This document shows positions 33,486 through 45,564 of a DNA stretch of 64,000 nucleotides, piece by piece (within the stretch, counting starts at the first letter, position 1; each line of letters opens with the position of its first letter). A program made the position numbers and the translations under genes. The notes under the pieces were generated by a model, which saw only the letters and a program-made list of their open reading frames with translations, was not told the DNA's origin and did not search any database. Where the stretch lies: contig CP085829.1 in NCBI GenBank assembly GCA_020809705.1, positions 3,348,001 through 3,412,000 of the forward strand. Direction: 5' to 3'. The DNA comes from Calonectria ilicicola. Lineage: Eukaryota > Ascomycota > Sordariomycetes > Hypocreales > Nectriaceae.

Positions 33486-36400
33486 TGCTGCGAGATCTTA
33501 TGACGAGGATCGGGTAATGTGTTTCTGGGAAATGAATGCGGCGGGGAGTTGTGATCGGGGAGAGCAGATTGGTAGCAACGTGTTGTGGATGAAATCGTGT
33601 CTCTCAAGTATTCCCGAGGGAGGAAAGTCGGGCGGGGGAAGAATTAACGGATTCGGTAGGAGCTGGAGTGGATGAGGGAGGTAGTCGAGGTCGGGAGAGG
33701 CGACAGAAACGGGGGTACAACGAGCTGATGGAAGAGTTTCAAGCCTGTATGAGGGTCAGAAAGAACTTGACACAGCCGAGTCGTGGTTCACGCGTTTTGT
33801 GCCGCAGGAGGTGAGGCCACAGGAGGAGGTTCAACGATCAGAGCGATCCACTGTCCCTACTGGAGGGGGCTGATGGGATTGCACAGAGGGACCATCGACC
33901 GCCCGCCCGGACGCCGCCCACACCAGCACACCAGGTTGGCCACCGATGCTACCACTGGCCACAGTCCCTAGCCTTGCTAGCCTCTTGGGCTTGGGAGGTG
34001 CCAACCAGCTTGCTAGCCTCTCTGCTCGGGGCATGGACAAGGGGGGCATGAGGGGCCAACAGGGCCGGTTGCTCACAGGGCCAGCAGTGGCAGCCAGCAC
34101 CAGTGGCAGCCTTGGTGGGATCCTGGGCCGCCGCTGGGATTTGGAGCTTCTGGAGGCGACCGGGGGTTGTCTGGCTGGCGCCTGGGAAATGGGTGGGGAT
34201 GCCACGGGCAAGGTAGGGAGAGGTCCAATGGGGGGACAGGGGACTCACAGGATGGATCGCTGCTATCGTTGGCTGGGACCGAAGACTGGCTGGTTGAGAG
34301 CTCAGCTGTGCTGTGGCTGAATGACGATTTCAAGGGCACTGGGCGAATGAAGGATGGATGGATGAATGCTCGCTCGCGCAACAGGAGGCAATGCAAGATG
34401 AAGCTTCACGGCGGATGAAATAGAGAGGCGGGTGGCAGACGAAAGGGGAGAATTGGAGAAGAGAACGAGACGGGATGGGGAAAGCAGCTCTCGAAGCTGA
34501 AGTATGGCGGAAAGTCAAGCTGGGCCTGGAGCAGGTGGGTGGGCTCCTTGGGTAGTGGATCCCGCTCGTGGGGATAAGTCGCTGGTAGCAGCGACGTGAG
34601 TGGTGAGGAGCGAGTGGTGTGAGAGGCCTTGCTTTGTTCCTTGCTGCCGTGAGGTTGGTGTGGTGTCAGGGTGGATCAGTGGCGGAGAAAAGGGAGAGCG
34701 AGGTGAGAGGAAGAAGACAAGAGACGAATGGCGAGGTCCAATGGGCACGCAGTTTTGTTTTTTTGTCTTGGGCGGGCAGAGAGTTACGTCTGGTGGCAGG
34801 TGCAGCCGAGCACTAGCTAGTTTGACTATCAGACAGAGGCAGCAGGTAGCAGGCAGCAGGCAGCAGGCCGCAAAAGAAACTTGGGGCCGAATAGGAAGAC
34901 AGAGGTAGTCAATGGTGAGATTGGATTGTCATGTTGATCAATCAATCAAGTGGATTGGGTGTTTTTTTTAGTGGTGAAGCAAGGAGTGAGTGATGAGGGG
35001 TGGCTAATCTGTGCAGAGAGCGGTGGCGCACCGAGGAGTTGGCCCGGGTCTCAGCCAGCTGCTACTGGAGCTTGAGCTGCTGCTTGCTGGGTGCTTGCTG
35101 GGTGCTGGGTGCTGGACACTGGGTGTGCTGAGTGCTGGACAGGGAGGAGCTTGCTGCTGGAACATGGAAAGAAACATGTTGCATGCTGCTAGGGCCAGAG
35201 GCGAGTCACAACGCTGCCCCAATAGCCGCTATCCGGGGCTGGCACAAGTGATTGAGACACAGGCGACGACTGCTATTGGCAGGTCCCCCCCGGGGCCAAC
35301 TGGTCACTCTGCTACGTCGTTGGCTGCTGGCGCTTATCCTCAGTCTGCTGGCCAAACGAGATTGGCCACGACGGGTTGTCGCGACAGGGCCATCTCACCT
35401 CGTGGAACAGGGGTCGGGGCCAGAGGCTAGCGAGCGCCCTCACGAGACACACCCCATTCTATTGTGCATGCAATTATGTATTATCTGTCTGGGCTTCGCA
35501 TGATAGCTAACGGGCAGTCCGGGGGGGGGGGGGGAGGTTGGTGTTGAGCCTCGCCGTGCCGCAGCCATGAGCGATGGCTGGTATGCAAGGGGATAATCTG
35601 ACAATGATGTAATGCTTCGCATCGGCTGTTTTCGCCCAAGGTTCCATGCAAGGTTCCATCCAACCAGCCAGTCTCCCGAGTACACAGTTGTTTACGCACC
35701 AAACCAGTCTAGGCCACCCGCCCTTCTCTTGCCAGCGCAAACTCCTCACCTGAACCTCTTGTATCAGGATGCTGCACGGCACTCCACCGTCCTACGCCAA
35801 GTCGTCGTCAGCCATGAATACAGCCATATTGGCCTGCGGGGGCTCGGATAATATTTTTTTTTATCGTTAAAAAGAAAGATACCCAAATCGGCGTTTGACT
35901 TAACCCAACAAGTCCTCTGACCAACAGCCATTCGTAGTCGATATCCCCTAGTCCTCATTGGGGGATGCATGTCAAACTCTGACGGCTCCCGTCTTGGAGT
36001 GTGTGGCCGTGTGCAACCCCACACAATGCTCAAGTGCATGAGCGGCAGTGTCGTTTTAGCCCTGGGAGTTATGGTGTCATGGCTCCTCAACACTTAACAC
36101 TTGACACATTTCTCCTGGGATCCAGGGCTGGCTTTGGCCCAAGGAGTCGGTTGTGTTTCCCACTCATCTGGCCCCGATATCTCATCCGGCCTGCTAGACG
36201 AACGGCCCCCGGCCGTGCTTGCATCCGGCGACAGGCTTTTAAGACGGTTAGATGTTTCGACTTCTGCCTGACGCAATCCCGATGCAACACTCTCGGATCT
36301 GTAAGAAGATTCGGCAGAGTGTTTCCCTCCTGTTTTATTCCGACATACGTTGACTGGCTTTTCATGGCCTGCAAATGGGTTCGTTGATGGTCCGTAGTGC

Positions 36401-36682
36401 CGGCCTTGGTGCGCGGCGGCTCTGGAGTGTGTGGCCCGTGCATCACGACCCCACCAAATGCGGCGCGTCTTGGCTCAAGCCAGCCCAAGCTCTTCCGTCG
36501 CGTTTCCCATGACATATGACACAAGACATCGTATTCTCAACACCACGATTAACGGCTCGCGCCGCATTCCCAGGCCCTCAATCGACTACCCATTGTAATT
36601 CCGAAATCGCGACCTCGCTCTGTGCCCGCTCCCTCCGTAACCCGGCCCTGTAAAGGCCGTGGCCGGAGCATCGTGCAACGTC
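33486..36682. other. Divergent intergenic region of rac1 and CENP-T
   Basis: This 3.2 kb separates two start codons. It is G-rich on the plus strand with GCAGCAGGCAGC-type low-complexity (34840-34870) and GCTGG tracts (35070-35160), a G-run at 35520-35534 and short direct repeats of cttgctagcctct at 33972 and 34011. Many overlapping frames reflect this bias, and none has a motif. It probably holds a long rac1 promoter and 5' leader. Confidence 0.55.
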
Positions 36683-38348
36683 ATGAGTACCACTCCAAGC
36701 AACAAAACACCATCTCGGACTCCCAGTCGACGTCTGGTCCACACTCCCCTCGATCGCAGCGCCACTCGCGACCTCATCAACTCTGTTCGTCGTGGAACTC
36801 CAGCCTCAGCTGGTCAGCGAAACAATGCGCCAACACCCCACGCCAAAGCCGCGCGCCGCGCTCTCAATCAGCGTCGCACCGCCATGTTCACGCCCGGCAA
36901 GAACCGGCGGCGCAGTTTAATGCAGCAACGCGAGACACCTATGGGAATTCTCCGCAACCTAAGCAAAGTCCTTGCGCCTGCTAGCCAGCCTATTCCATCG
37001 TCTTCATCTTCCCCGTATGACAAGTCGAGCATTGCGCCAGTCCGGGAAGAAGAGGATGATGATCTGTACGATGATGATGATGACGACTTGCCGATTGAGC
37101 CTAGGCTTTCGCTACCTCTAGACGACTGGGAAAATGACTCTGACGATGACCCCCGCCCACCGCGCCTCTCCCAAGTTGACGACGAGAACTTTACAGTCCA
37201 GTCGATCGAGCTCCCTCGACGCTTTGCCAACGACCCATCGGCATCTAGGCTGTCTCGGGGCAGCTTGGGGAGCATAGGCATGGAGGATATCAATAATGAC
37301 ACAACCGAAGAAATTGGCCAGCAGTCCGATTTCTTCCCAGGGCTGCTGGATGACATTCGCGAGAGGCATCTTGAGGAAGATGAACCAAGCCTTGAGCCGT
37401 AAGCTGTGCCAACTCCAAGCAAAGATTGATGAAGATCTAACAATTGACAACAGGATCGAAATGGATCAAACCGGACGACTTCCATATGGTCGCGAAAGTG
37501 ACTTCAACTTTGAAATACCCCTCGGCATTGAGGATCAGACCACTTTTGTTATGTCTGAGCCAGGCGCAGACGCTCCCCAGACATCGCCGATTATTGAACG
37601 ATCCGTTGCCGAGGCCGTAGCAGACGAGGCGCGAAACGAGCAAATGGAGGGCGTGGCAATGAACGATTCAGATTCTGACGGGGCAGGCCCTGATGTGGGC
37701 GGTCCTGATTTCGACACCGATGGGTTCGGCTTTGATGCTGGGGGCTTTGATGCTAGGGGCTTCGATGACCACAGCTCGATTATCGAGGAGGAGACTACCA
37801 GGCTAGAACCTGAACCAGAACGCGAGACATCAAGAACCAAGCCATCATCATTCAGAATCCAAAAGAAGAAAAAGCGGATATCCAAATACGGCACAGAGTA
37901 TCCTGCATTACCGTCTTCATTTGTGAAGAGAGTTGCGCAAACTGCTCTTCAATCTTCCGGCCTCAGCAATCAGCGAATATCTGCTGACACCCTCGAGGCC
38001 CTTTCACAAGCATCAGAGTGGTTCTTTGAACAACTAGGGGACGACCTTGGCGCATACGCTGACCATGCTAAGCGCAAGACGATTGAAGAAAGTGACGTCT
38101 TGACGCTAATGAAGAGGTGCGTAATCAGCATCAGCTCATTGCTTCATCGTTAATATCTAAACGGATTCTAACTATCATACAGACAACGGCAGGTAGGAGC
38201 TCGTTCCACTCTCTTCTCGCTAGCCCAGAAACATCTACCGCGAGAACTCATCCAAGAGTTGAGAATGCCTGTTCCGCAGCCCGCCAAGAAGCGCCGGGCC
38301 AAGCGAGTACAGGAAGATGGCGAAGAGGACGTTACAGAGAATACATGA
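36683..38348 (+). CDS. CENP-T kinetochore protein, 514 aa
   Basis: Exons 36683-37398, 37454-38116 and 38183-38348 join with consistent phases. The N-terminus has TPSRTPSRR and RRSLMQQRETPMGILRNLSK, a Ser/Thr-Pro and basic region like the Ndc80-binding part of CENP-T. The middle is long, acidic and disordered (runs of Asp near residues 132-141). The C-terminal histone fold lies at about residues 398-460 (YPALPSSFVKRVAQTALQSS, then ISADTLEALSQASEWFFEQL, then KRKTIEESDVLTLMKRQRQ). It is followed by the CENP-T tail LFSLAQKHLPRELIQELRMP. Function in the family: histone-fold subunit of the inner kinetochore linking centromeric DNA to microtubule-binding complexes. The neighbour SURF1 gene is convergent, with stop codons 78 bp apart. 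Confidence 0.92.
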
Positions 38349-38426
38349 GTCTTTTTCTTACTTTACACGGGATACGAATGGGGTGGGTTTTGTCATGCTT
38401 TTTGGGTGTTTCTTTTTTTTTCAGGC

Positions 38427-39676
38427 TTATAGGCCCTTGGAACGGGCCACACGACGAGCAATGTCTGATGAGGGTTTCTTGATGACCATCCACAACATGA
38501 TGGTGGTGGCAAGAGAAAGGGCATACCTGGGAGTTGTTAGGGATATATGAGAGGGAACGGATTGAAACAAGGGAAAACGAAGGGGGCGGAGAACGTACCA
38601 TGTGAAAATGTATTGGGCATGGTTATTGCGCAGATTCACCTCGGCGGCTCGACCGAATGGAACACCACGAGCCTCGTAGTCGACCATTTTCATGAACTCG
38701 GGCTCTACAGAGCATCATTAGCGACTACACCTTGTCTCCTAAATGAGGGGCTTAGTTGTAAAAATAAGACAACATACCCATGGTTGCTTCGATCCACACA
38801 GGCTGGCTGCCCGTCAGCTCGGCCATCTGCTTGACGTCGGGGAAGTGAAAAAGGCCCTTCTCGGGGACATTGTCGGGTGTGAACATATTCTTCTTCCAAG
38901 GTTCACGCAGTAAACCCTCGACAACAACCTCGCCCTCGACCAGGCTGTCTGGGCGGGTGCTCTGGTCACGGTGCTTCTTGTCGATCCAGCCTCGGTTGAC
39001 CAGAATCGTGGAGCCGCCGTCGCGCTCCAGAGGTGTAATGACCATGAAGCCGTCGGACCCGTCGCGCATGCGCGGGCCTACGAGCATCTCCTTGTCGTGG
39101 CGGAAGCGGCCTCGGGCGAGCACGCGGCGGTAGTCGAAGTCATGGATGGCTCCCGGGTCAATGGTGGGCGGCAGCGGCAGCGGTTCGCGGATCAGGCGGT
39201 CCTCGAATTTTGCAATCAGCTCCGTCTTCCACCCGAGGCGCTGAACTTGCCATGAGCCGAGGATGAAGGCCGTGATGGGGATAACGGCTATTGGAAAGGG
39301 GAAGAAAAGTCAAGTCAGCCAAGAGAGTCTCCCAATTGAGCATGGTCCCAAAAGGAAAAGAAGAAAAAGAGCTTTCCGTTCCTTTTGCTACTTTCCCCTT
39401 GCAAACAAGAAATAGAAGCGGAAAAAAAAAGAACACACCGAGAAATATAAGACCCGGGCCGTGGCGCTTTCCAGCGCGCACAATCTGGGGCGGTCCGTCG
39501 AGAATGGACACAAACTCCGGGTCATCGGCCGAGGGCTGCTGCTTCTTGGACGTGCGACGAAAGGCCGACGAGGTGAGGCGTCTGCTCGGCGGTGCGGGCG
39601 CGGGCCGGGCGACGCAGCGGGGCAATTGGCGGGATGCTCGCAAGGTGCGCAGCAGCAGGTTCTGGGGCGCGTTCAT
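38427..39676 (-). CDS. SHY1: SURF1/Shy1 cytochrome oxidase assembly factor, 317 aa
   Basis: Exons 39676-39439, 39287-38778, 38704-38599 and 38526-38427 join in consistent phase. The first 40 residues are Arg/Ala/Leu-rich with no acidic residues, consistent with a mitochondrial presequence. TM1 spans the first junction (GPGLIFLG|AVIPITAFILGSWQ). The intermembrane domain has YRRVLARGRF, GFMVITPLER, ILVNRGWI and LLREPWKKNMFTPDN, typical of SURF1. TM2 is YALSLATTIMLWMVI near the C-terminus. The protein assists assembly of Cox1 into complex IV in the inner membrane. Exon 4 begins right after a GT-rich donor and TAA ends at 38427. Confidence 0.95.
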
Positions 39677-40554
39677 GGTGGCGGGCGGGCGGGCAAAGGG
39701 GGGGCCGCAATGGGCGAGGTTTTGTTGCGTTGCGTTGCGTTGCGTGGTGTAGAGGAGCCGCCTCCAATCTGGGATGATGTCGATGCCGCCGTCGGGTGGT
39801 GGTGGGACGGTTCACAGGGGACTGGGCCGCCACCGCCGCAGGGTGGGGCTGCAGCCACACACCCGCCCGCCAACAAGCACTCTGTTGCTCTGCTGCTATA
39901 CCTGCAGTATCTACCTGTCGTGATGGCCTCTAGCAACTGCAGTGGGGGGCTTGGATGTCCGAATAAGACTCCACACACACGGCCCCAGAATTCCGCCACC
40001 GAATACGAAATTATTAGTCTGTTTTTTATTTTAGAAATAGGGAATGCTGATGGCTTTAAAAAAAAAAAATTATGAATAGCAAATTCCTCTCGTGTGAATT
40101 AGCCAGGAGCAAGCATGTAAATTCTGGCATGGCCGACTAGCCCTCCTCGCTGTCGCGCATACTCCAGACTTCTCCTAGCCCCTAGCCCCAAATACAGATG
40201 GACATACATCATTTCTTTCGCACACATTCACGCAACTAAAAACATTAAAAATACAGAGCCATGGGCCTTCATAGTCGACTACTCACACCTATGTCCACAA
40301 CCATCTGGTGCATTTCATCCTCGCACCAAAATCTGCACGAGATCGTGACGCCGTTTGGCTTGGGAGCTGCTTGACGGTAGCGCTTCACGAGTACAAGCAC
40401 CCCATATTTCGTAACATTCCACCGGGCCACGATGCCGTACAACAGCTGTACCTCTTCGTAGCCTACATTTCCTCTAGCAAGAGATATGACAGGCACCCAG
40501 GTCGTACACAACTCCTCTCCCATAATACACATTTCCATCACGGTCGCAAATTTC
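39677..40554. other. Intergenic region between SURF1 and MYND genes
   Basis: This 0.88 kb contains the SURF1 promoter with a TTGCG pentanucleotide run at 39725-39744, and the 3' region of the MYND gene. The interval 40269-40554 is open in one minus frame and may be an alternative last exon of that gene (see its entry). Otherwise nothing is supported. Confidence 0.55.
39725..39744. repeat. TTGCG pentanucleotide repeat
   Basis: Four uninterrupted TTGCG units lie 49 bp upstream of the SURF1 start codon, so they are probably in its promoter or 5' leader. Confidence 0.9.
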
Positions 40555-41344
40555 CTACAAAGGGAAGACCAGAGTGTCCGTGTCTCTAGGTTGTTCCCAA
40601 TCCAGCAAGAACAGTCTCTTAAAATCCTTGTCCGCGAACAGTTGACAGTCATGTTGATGCCCTTGCTTGGGCCACCCAGCGCTTCTGCATTCCTGAAATG
40701 AACCAAGTCAGTAAAGTTGAATGGCTTGTATAAATTGAGACATACTTCTTTGCAGAACCAAGACATTCCGCAACCAGGGCAGAGATTCAGCTGAGCCTCT
40801 TCATCAGACGCACCGCAGCCATTGCATTGTCGTGGCTTATCCACTTCCAAAGGATAGTGGTTCAGCCTCTTGTTGAGGCCCATGATGTCATTCAAGGGAG
40901 CATTGAACATCTGCTTAATCCATTAGCACCACCAATCAAGGTCGAGAGTGCATCATATTATACCTTTAATTGCCCAGGGCGGGTAACAATTACACGGAAG
41001 CTGAGATCCCGATAGGGACACAAAATCGCCAGAGTTTGCCCACGAGAAATGTTTTTAACATCTTCCAAAAGCTTCTCGTTGCGCTCGAACTTGACAAGGA
41101 ATATACGATAACCTCTGTCCATGCAGATCAAATCTGGTGAGCCTCTCTCCAAAGGCTCCATCACATTGACCAACAAACACCAAGCCATACGAAGCCCAGT
41201 GCCAAGGGATCTCAAGTTAGCTGCAGCCTCTTCGCACGTAAATGGGAGCTTTGTGGCGACTGGGAAAGCCTTCTGGTGTTTCTGGAGGTCTGCAACCCCT
41301 GGGCTGACCCTGCACATGGACAGGTGGACTTGGGAAGAGCTCAT
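40555..41344 (-). CDS. MYND-type zinc finger protein, 227 aa
   Basis: Exons 41344-40964, 40910-40746 and 40692-40555 join in phase 0 at both junctions. The start is MSSSQVHLSMCRVSPGVADL. The MYND finger is split by an intron: CNGCG, then LCPGCGMSWFCKE|ECRSAGWPKQGHQHDC, giving the CxxC, CxxC, CxxxC and HxxxC ligands. The 130 residues before it look like the variable head seen in many fungal MYND proteins. The C-terminus FLLDWEQPRDTDTLVFPL resembles common endings of this group. MYND fingers mediate protein interactions, so function is otherwise unknown. Alternative: splicing a 58-nt intron (40612-40555) in exon 3 would remove the stop and continue 95 codons to 40269, giving 303 aa. Its donor GTTCTT is weak. 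Confidence 0.75.
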
Positions 41345-41822
41345 GTTTAGGCGTTGATGCGAGGGTATATCAAGGGAGCAAGATATGGTGGTCAAGGTGG
41401 AGGGGGAAGCGGCGGGTACGTGAAGAGGCAAACGCGATAAAAGCACGGATAGAAGCGCGTTGTAAAATGATGGAAAGAGATGAATGCGAGGAAAGATGGA
41501 GCAAGGAATTAATATACCCCTCGAGTTTTCGCCCGTTTGCTGCTGTTCGATGCCGTTTGCCATTGTGTACATTCGGCATGTATACCAAACGACACGCCGT
41601 CTGTGCCCGTCATCCACACAACCACTCAAGCGCCCACTCAAGGTATTATTTGTGAACTACCTTTATCCCAACGCAGACCTGCTTTCATGCCACACCAGCC
41701 TCGACCTGCGTGGCCAATAGGCTAAGAATCCGTGGGGCCGCGGGGAAGTCAAGCGAGCAACGCTTGTGAGACCAGGACGTCGTGTGCTTCTTCATCCACA
41801 AGCAGTGGCAGCGGCAGCGGCA
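41345..41822. other. Intergenic region between MYND and TRP-like genes
   Basis: This 0.48 kb contains the MYND promoter and the 3' end of the TRP-like gene. No supported frame. Confidence 0.6.
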
Positions 41823-44161
41823 TCATGTCCATTGCACCCAGGATTTTATTTTATGAAGAAACTGGATAGATGTGGCAGGCAAACCGGAGAGGTCCGTGTC
41901 TGTCCTACGAAAGGAAACCCTCCGGGGTCGCACGTAGTATAAGTCCGCTTCCCGAAAGGAGTAGTCGACGTGTGGATTGAAGGGCGAAGGGACAGGTAGT
42001 TGGTGCGGTGTGACTACAGCATCATTCTGGCTATGGCTCTGGCTCGCACCCAATGCCTGAGGCTCGTTTGCAGATACAAGAGACGCATCCCCTACAGCGG
42101 ACCTCTGGCCCCCCTTGAGAGCCGTGACAGACGGTGATCCGGGTCTTGGAGAGCGGAAGTAGGTTCTCAGCTGCTCGGGCGAAACGGGCCCCGACTCCAG
42201 TGACGAACCGTGGGATGTGCTGCCGTTGGAACTGGATGCTGAATCTTCGGTTGAGTAGTTCAGGCGGGCAGAGAGGTTAGTCAGTGCCGTTGGACGCCTG
42301 TGGAGCTGGCGGAGGCCGTAAATCTAGCTACTGGTCAGAAAGACACGAAGACGCTTGGGAGTGGGGGGGAGGGAGTTGCATGTACCTGAGGTCGTTCTTC
42401 TCGATGCAGTTGTGCAGGGGTTTCAAACGGCTTCCTGCCTCTCCAATCACACCGAGCTCCATATGCAAGTCCAGCAATTTCGTACAGGGACGGCACAAGA
42501 AACAAGGCCACCAGGACAAGTGCATGGAATCCCAGGATCGCGTAGCCGACCCCGCTTCGAGTGGAAAGGCCGTACAGACCCCGTATCATGGCAATGTTTA
42601 GCAGCAAAACACACAGTCTTGCGCCGGCGATGAAGAATCCTCCACTCAGCATACTTGGAGCGGGCCGAACCCAAATTATGAGGCCAATATTAGTAACCTC
42701 GCAGGCGATTAACATTATCAACTGGACTGTCCCAAACGTCTGGAGTCCTCCTGTGGCAGCTCCGCGAGCAAACAAGAGGGCAAAGGTGGCAACGACGAAA
42801 ACATCCTTGGTGCGTGACACAGCATCGCTCGGCTGCTGGTCCTGGGCGTCATCAATGAGGAGATAGCCCATGTTTTCTGGGCCTCTGATTGATAGCCCCC
42901 ACCAGCAGGCGATGATGGCCAGGCAAATGACAATGGCTGATACGATTGAGTAATGCGTTGGGTTCACACCAGCCCACTGCAGCTGGTACGCGGTCCAAGC
43001 GACGATTGGGAACAAAAAGTAACTAAGAAACACACGCATCACCACCCAGATGGTTGCCTTCTGGTATCCCATGGCAGCATCCTGCACGGCCAGGGAGCTG
43101 GAGCCTTGGAACCAGTCGCGAGTCCAGGTGAGCTTCCCGCCGACCTGGATAACGAGGAAGAGTATCAAGAGAATGAGCAGGGCATGGGCTATAATGTTTG
43201 TCCAGGTGTACCTGGTGACAGGGGCGCCAATGATTTGGGTCATGAGCTCCAGGCCAGGCGTGCCCCCGAAAGTACCGTTGATCTCGTAGATGCCGTGTGC
43301 GACCCCGTCATATACGGAGCTTTGCACGACCAGGCCCCGCGGCAGCATCAAGGCAGCCCAGCTACTGGAGCCAGCAACGGGTTGGAGGAAGCCTGGATAA
43401 TTCAAGCTCAGTGCCCCCGAGAAGAAAATAAACTGGATATAAAAAAGGCAGTCGGCAATTCTGGTCAAATGGACTCTACTCTTTCCATAGCCCTGAGAGT
43501 CGCTGGTCTCGTCGTCGACGCGGCCCATATTCAGCGTCTCCCGCCAGCCTGCGGCGACCAAGACAGTGAACAGGATGGCCAGGGGGCCCCAGAGAGAAAT
43601 TCTGTGCATTGTGGTATCGATGCTGGGGGTCAAAAAGGCTGTGAGACAAGCAGCAGTGAGATTGTCGGCGCCACGAATCTGAGCGTCCAACTGGAAGGCT
43701 GCCAAGGGTGGCGGCTGGCTCACATTGGCCTGGAGGATGAGCCGGATGCCTGTCCGCTCCGAATCCTTTGGCTCCCATGGGTAATGGAAACACGACGCGT
43801 TAACAATGTCGCTCCGATAGTGCTGCGGGCCACCGAGACCGTCCAGCGTCACACCGGCCGAGTGGTGCTGGCGCAGGAAGGCGTCGCACAACACACCACT
43901 GCTGAAGGTGCCCAGCACCTCCAGCCCCAGCTGTGTCCCCCCGTCGGAGGTGGTGAGCGCCGCCCTCAGGCTGTCGGGTTTCAGCGGCGCGTCATGGGCG
44001 ACGGAGTGACCCGAGGCCTCCAATAGCTGCAAGCAGTCTTGGTACTGGACGTAGGCCGCGGCCAAGCTGGCGTGAGCAAAGGCGGCGAGGAAAAAGCAAA
44101 AAACCAAGGCAGACCTAAGGCGACAAGGACGGAAAGTGTGGTGGCACATTGTTGGCTGCAT
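41823..44161 (-). CDS. TRP-like multi-pass membrane protein, 758 aa
   Basis: Exons 44161-42386 and 42323-41823 join in phase 0 across a 62-nt intron. A signal peptide covers about residues 1-36 (LVFCFFLAAFAHASLAAA). An extracytoplasmic domain of about 150 residues with several cysteines and N-glycosylation sequons resembles the ML-like domain of fungal TRP/FLC proteins. About nine hydrophobic helices follow, near residues 191-206, 237-254, 322-340, 381-397, 413-431, 463-477, 487-498, 508-526 and 549-566. The segment LSLNYPGFLQPV is typical of the TRP-like family. The second exon encodes a Ser-rich cytoplasmic tail (SSSNGSTSHGSS, ending LHKIKSWVQWT). Relatives (Flc, Pkd2, Trp-like) act in calcium entry, wall stress or FAD transport. 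The exact role here is unknown. Confidence 0.85.
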
Positions 44162-45564
44162 TACACTGCATCATGGCAGCAGGAGGCGGGCGTGTGAGGG
44201 TCGACGGACGGATCAGCGCGGCGAGATTTTTTGGAGTTGTCGCAAGCCCGCGGAACAAGACGCTGATCGCTTCAACAGCTTAGTCAATCCGTTCTTTCAT
44301 TGCGCGGATGTCGAGTCTGGTCAATGCCCACGCTAGAATAAACTGCCTGGCCCTGGTCGATTCTAGTGCCGTTCGTGGACTGGGTTCGTCTGATACTTCC
44401 TCCACAAACGCAGAACATAACTATAGCTTCTGTCCTTTGCCTGCGATGTGGGTGGCAGGTGGAGCCTAAGGGCCCATTGAGCATTGAGGGGGGGGGGCAT
44501 AACAGTTATGACACCCACCCGGGCCACCACTGCTATGTACAGCACAGCCAGCACCTTACTGCACATCACCAGCTAGCTCCGGCTTCGTATTTCGCTGCCT
44601 CGCTCAGGAGTCGAGACTCGATGGAGTCTGCTAAACGCATGTCTCTCTTCCTGTCTCTCTTCCTGTCTCTCCCCATCTCTCCCCATCTCCCTCCCCCCCC
44701 TTAGTCTCCCACTTCACTCCTCCACCGATTCCGCCTGATCTCCCTCTCGCACACCCTCCCACGCCGATCGGGGCTGGGCTTGTCTGGGCTTGCATCTGGG
44801 GCTTCGCACGCCCACACCTATACCCACGTCTACGCCCCCCCTTGGGGAACCCTGCAGCTCGCCATCCTTAGCACGACCCCCCTCCAGAAAGGTAAGAAAA
44901 AACAGCAATGCCAGGCTCAACAATCAAAGACAAGACAAAACGGACTCCTCCCTGGATATGCATGTCCTCTCGCTTCGTTTACACCTCTGTGCGGGACGAT
45001 ACGCGACGCTATTCGGCCCTGGCCCCAGCGGGTGTGGGTACCACAGCTCCTCAGATGCAATAGCCTGCCATTGACACGCCACATGTTCCCCGTACATGCC
45101 GCTCTAGCTGCATTGCTTTTGGTCCTCACTCATGCTGCCGGCCGGTCTGGCCTCTCTCTCTCTCTCTCTCCCAGAAAGAAAAAAAACTAATAAAAAGGAA
45201 AAAAAATTGTACACAGTATCTATTTACAGACTCTTTGAGCGCGACTAGCTTGCCCGCCATGTGAATCATTAATTTTCCGCACTGTCTAGCTCCAGTCTGC
45301 TATGCTTATCCATCGCCGCTGTATCACCACCACCACTCCCACCATGGCCGAAGTCACAAACCACAGCATGGCTTTCTGCAGCCGCCCAGAGACTGACCTC
45401 GTTCTCGCCCTCGTCCTTGTCCTCAGCCTTTTTTTTTCTCTGCCGTGACGGATGCTCCTCGTAGTCCCCCCCTCTTCGTCGTGCTTCTTCTCCTCCAAGC
45501 TTCTCCTCCCCTCCAGTTCTTAAATCCACCGTCCATCGCGTTCAGTTCTATTCCGTTCTTGCCA
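44162..45564. other. Divergent promoter region of TRP-like gene and 733-aa gene
   Basis: This 1.4 kb separates divergent start codons. It includes C-rich and CT-rich tracts (44640-44720), a CT microsatellite (45152-45170) and A-runs near 45180-45205. Nothing coding is supported. Confidence 0.6.
45152..45170. repeat. CT dinucleotide microsatellite
   Basis: About nine CT units lie about 400 bp upstream of the 733-aa gene start. Confidence 0.9.

Noticed and set aside
42953..44026. 357-codon plus-strand frame opposite the TRP-like gene
   Set aside because: Antisense shadow of a well-supported membrane protein, with no motifs of its own.
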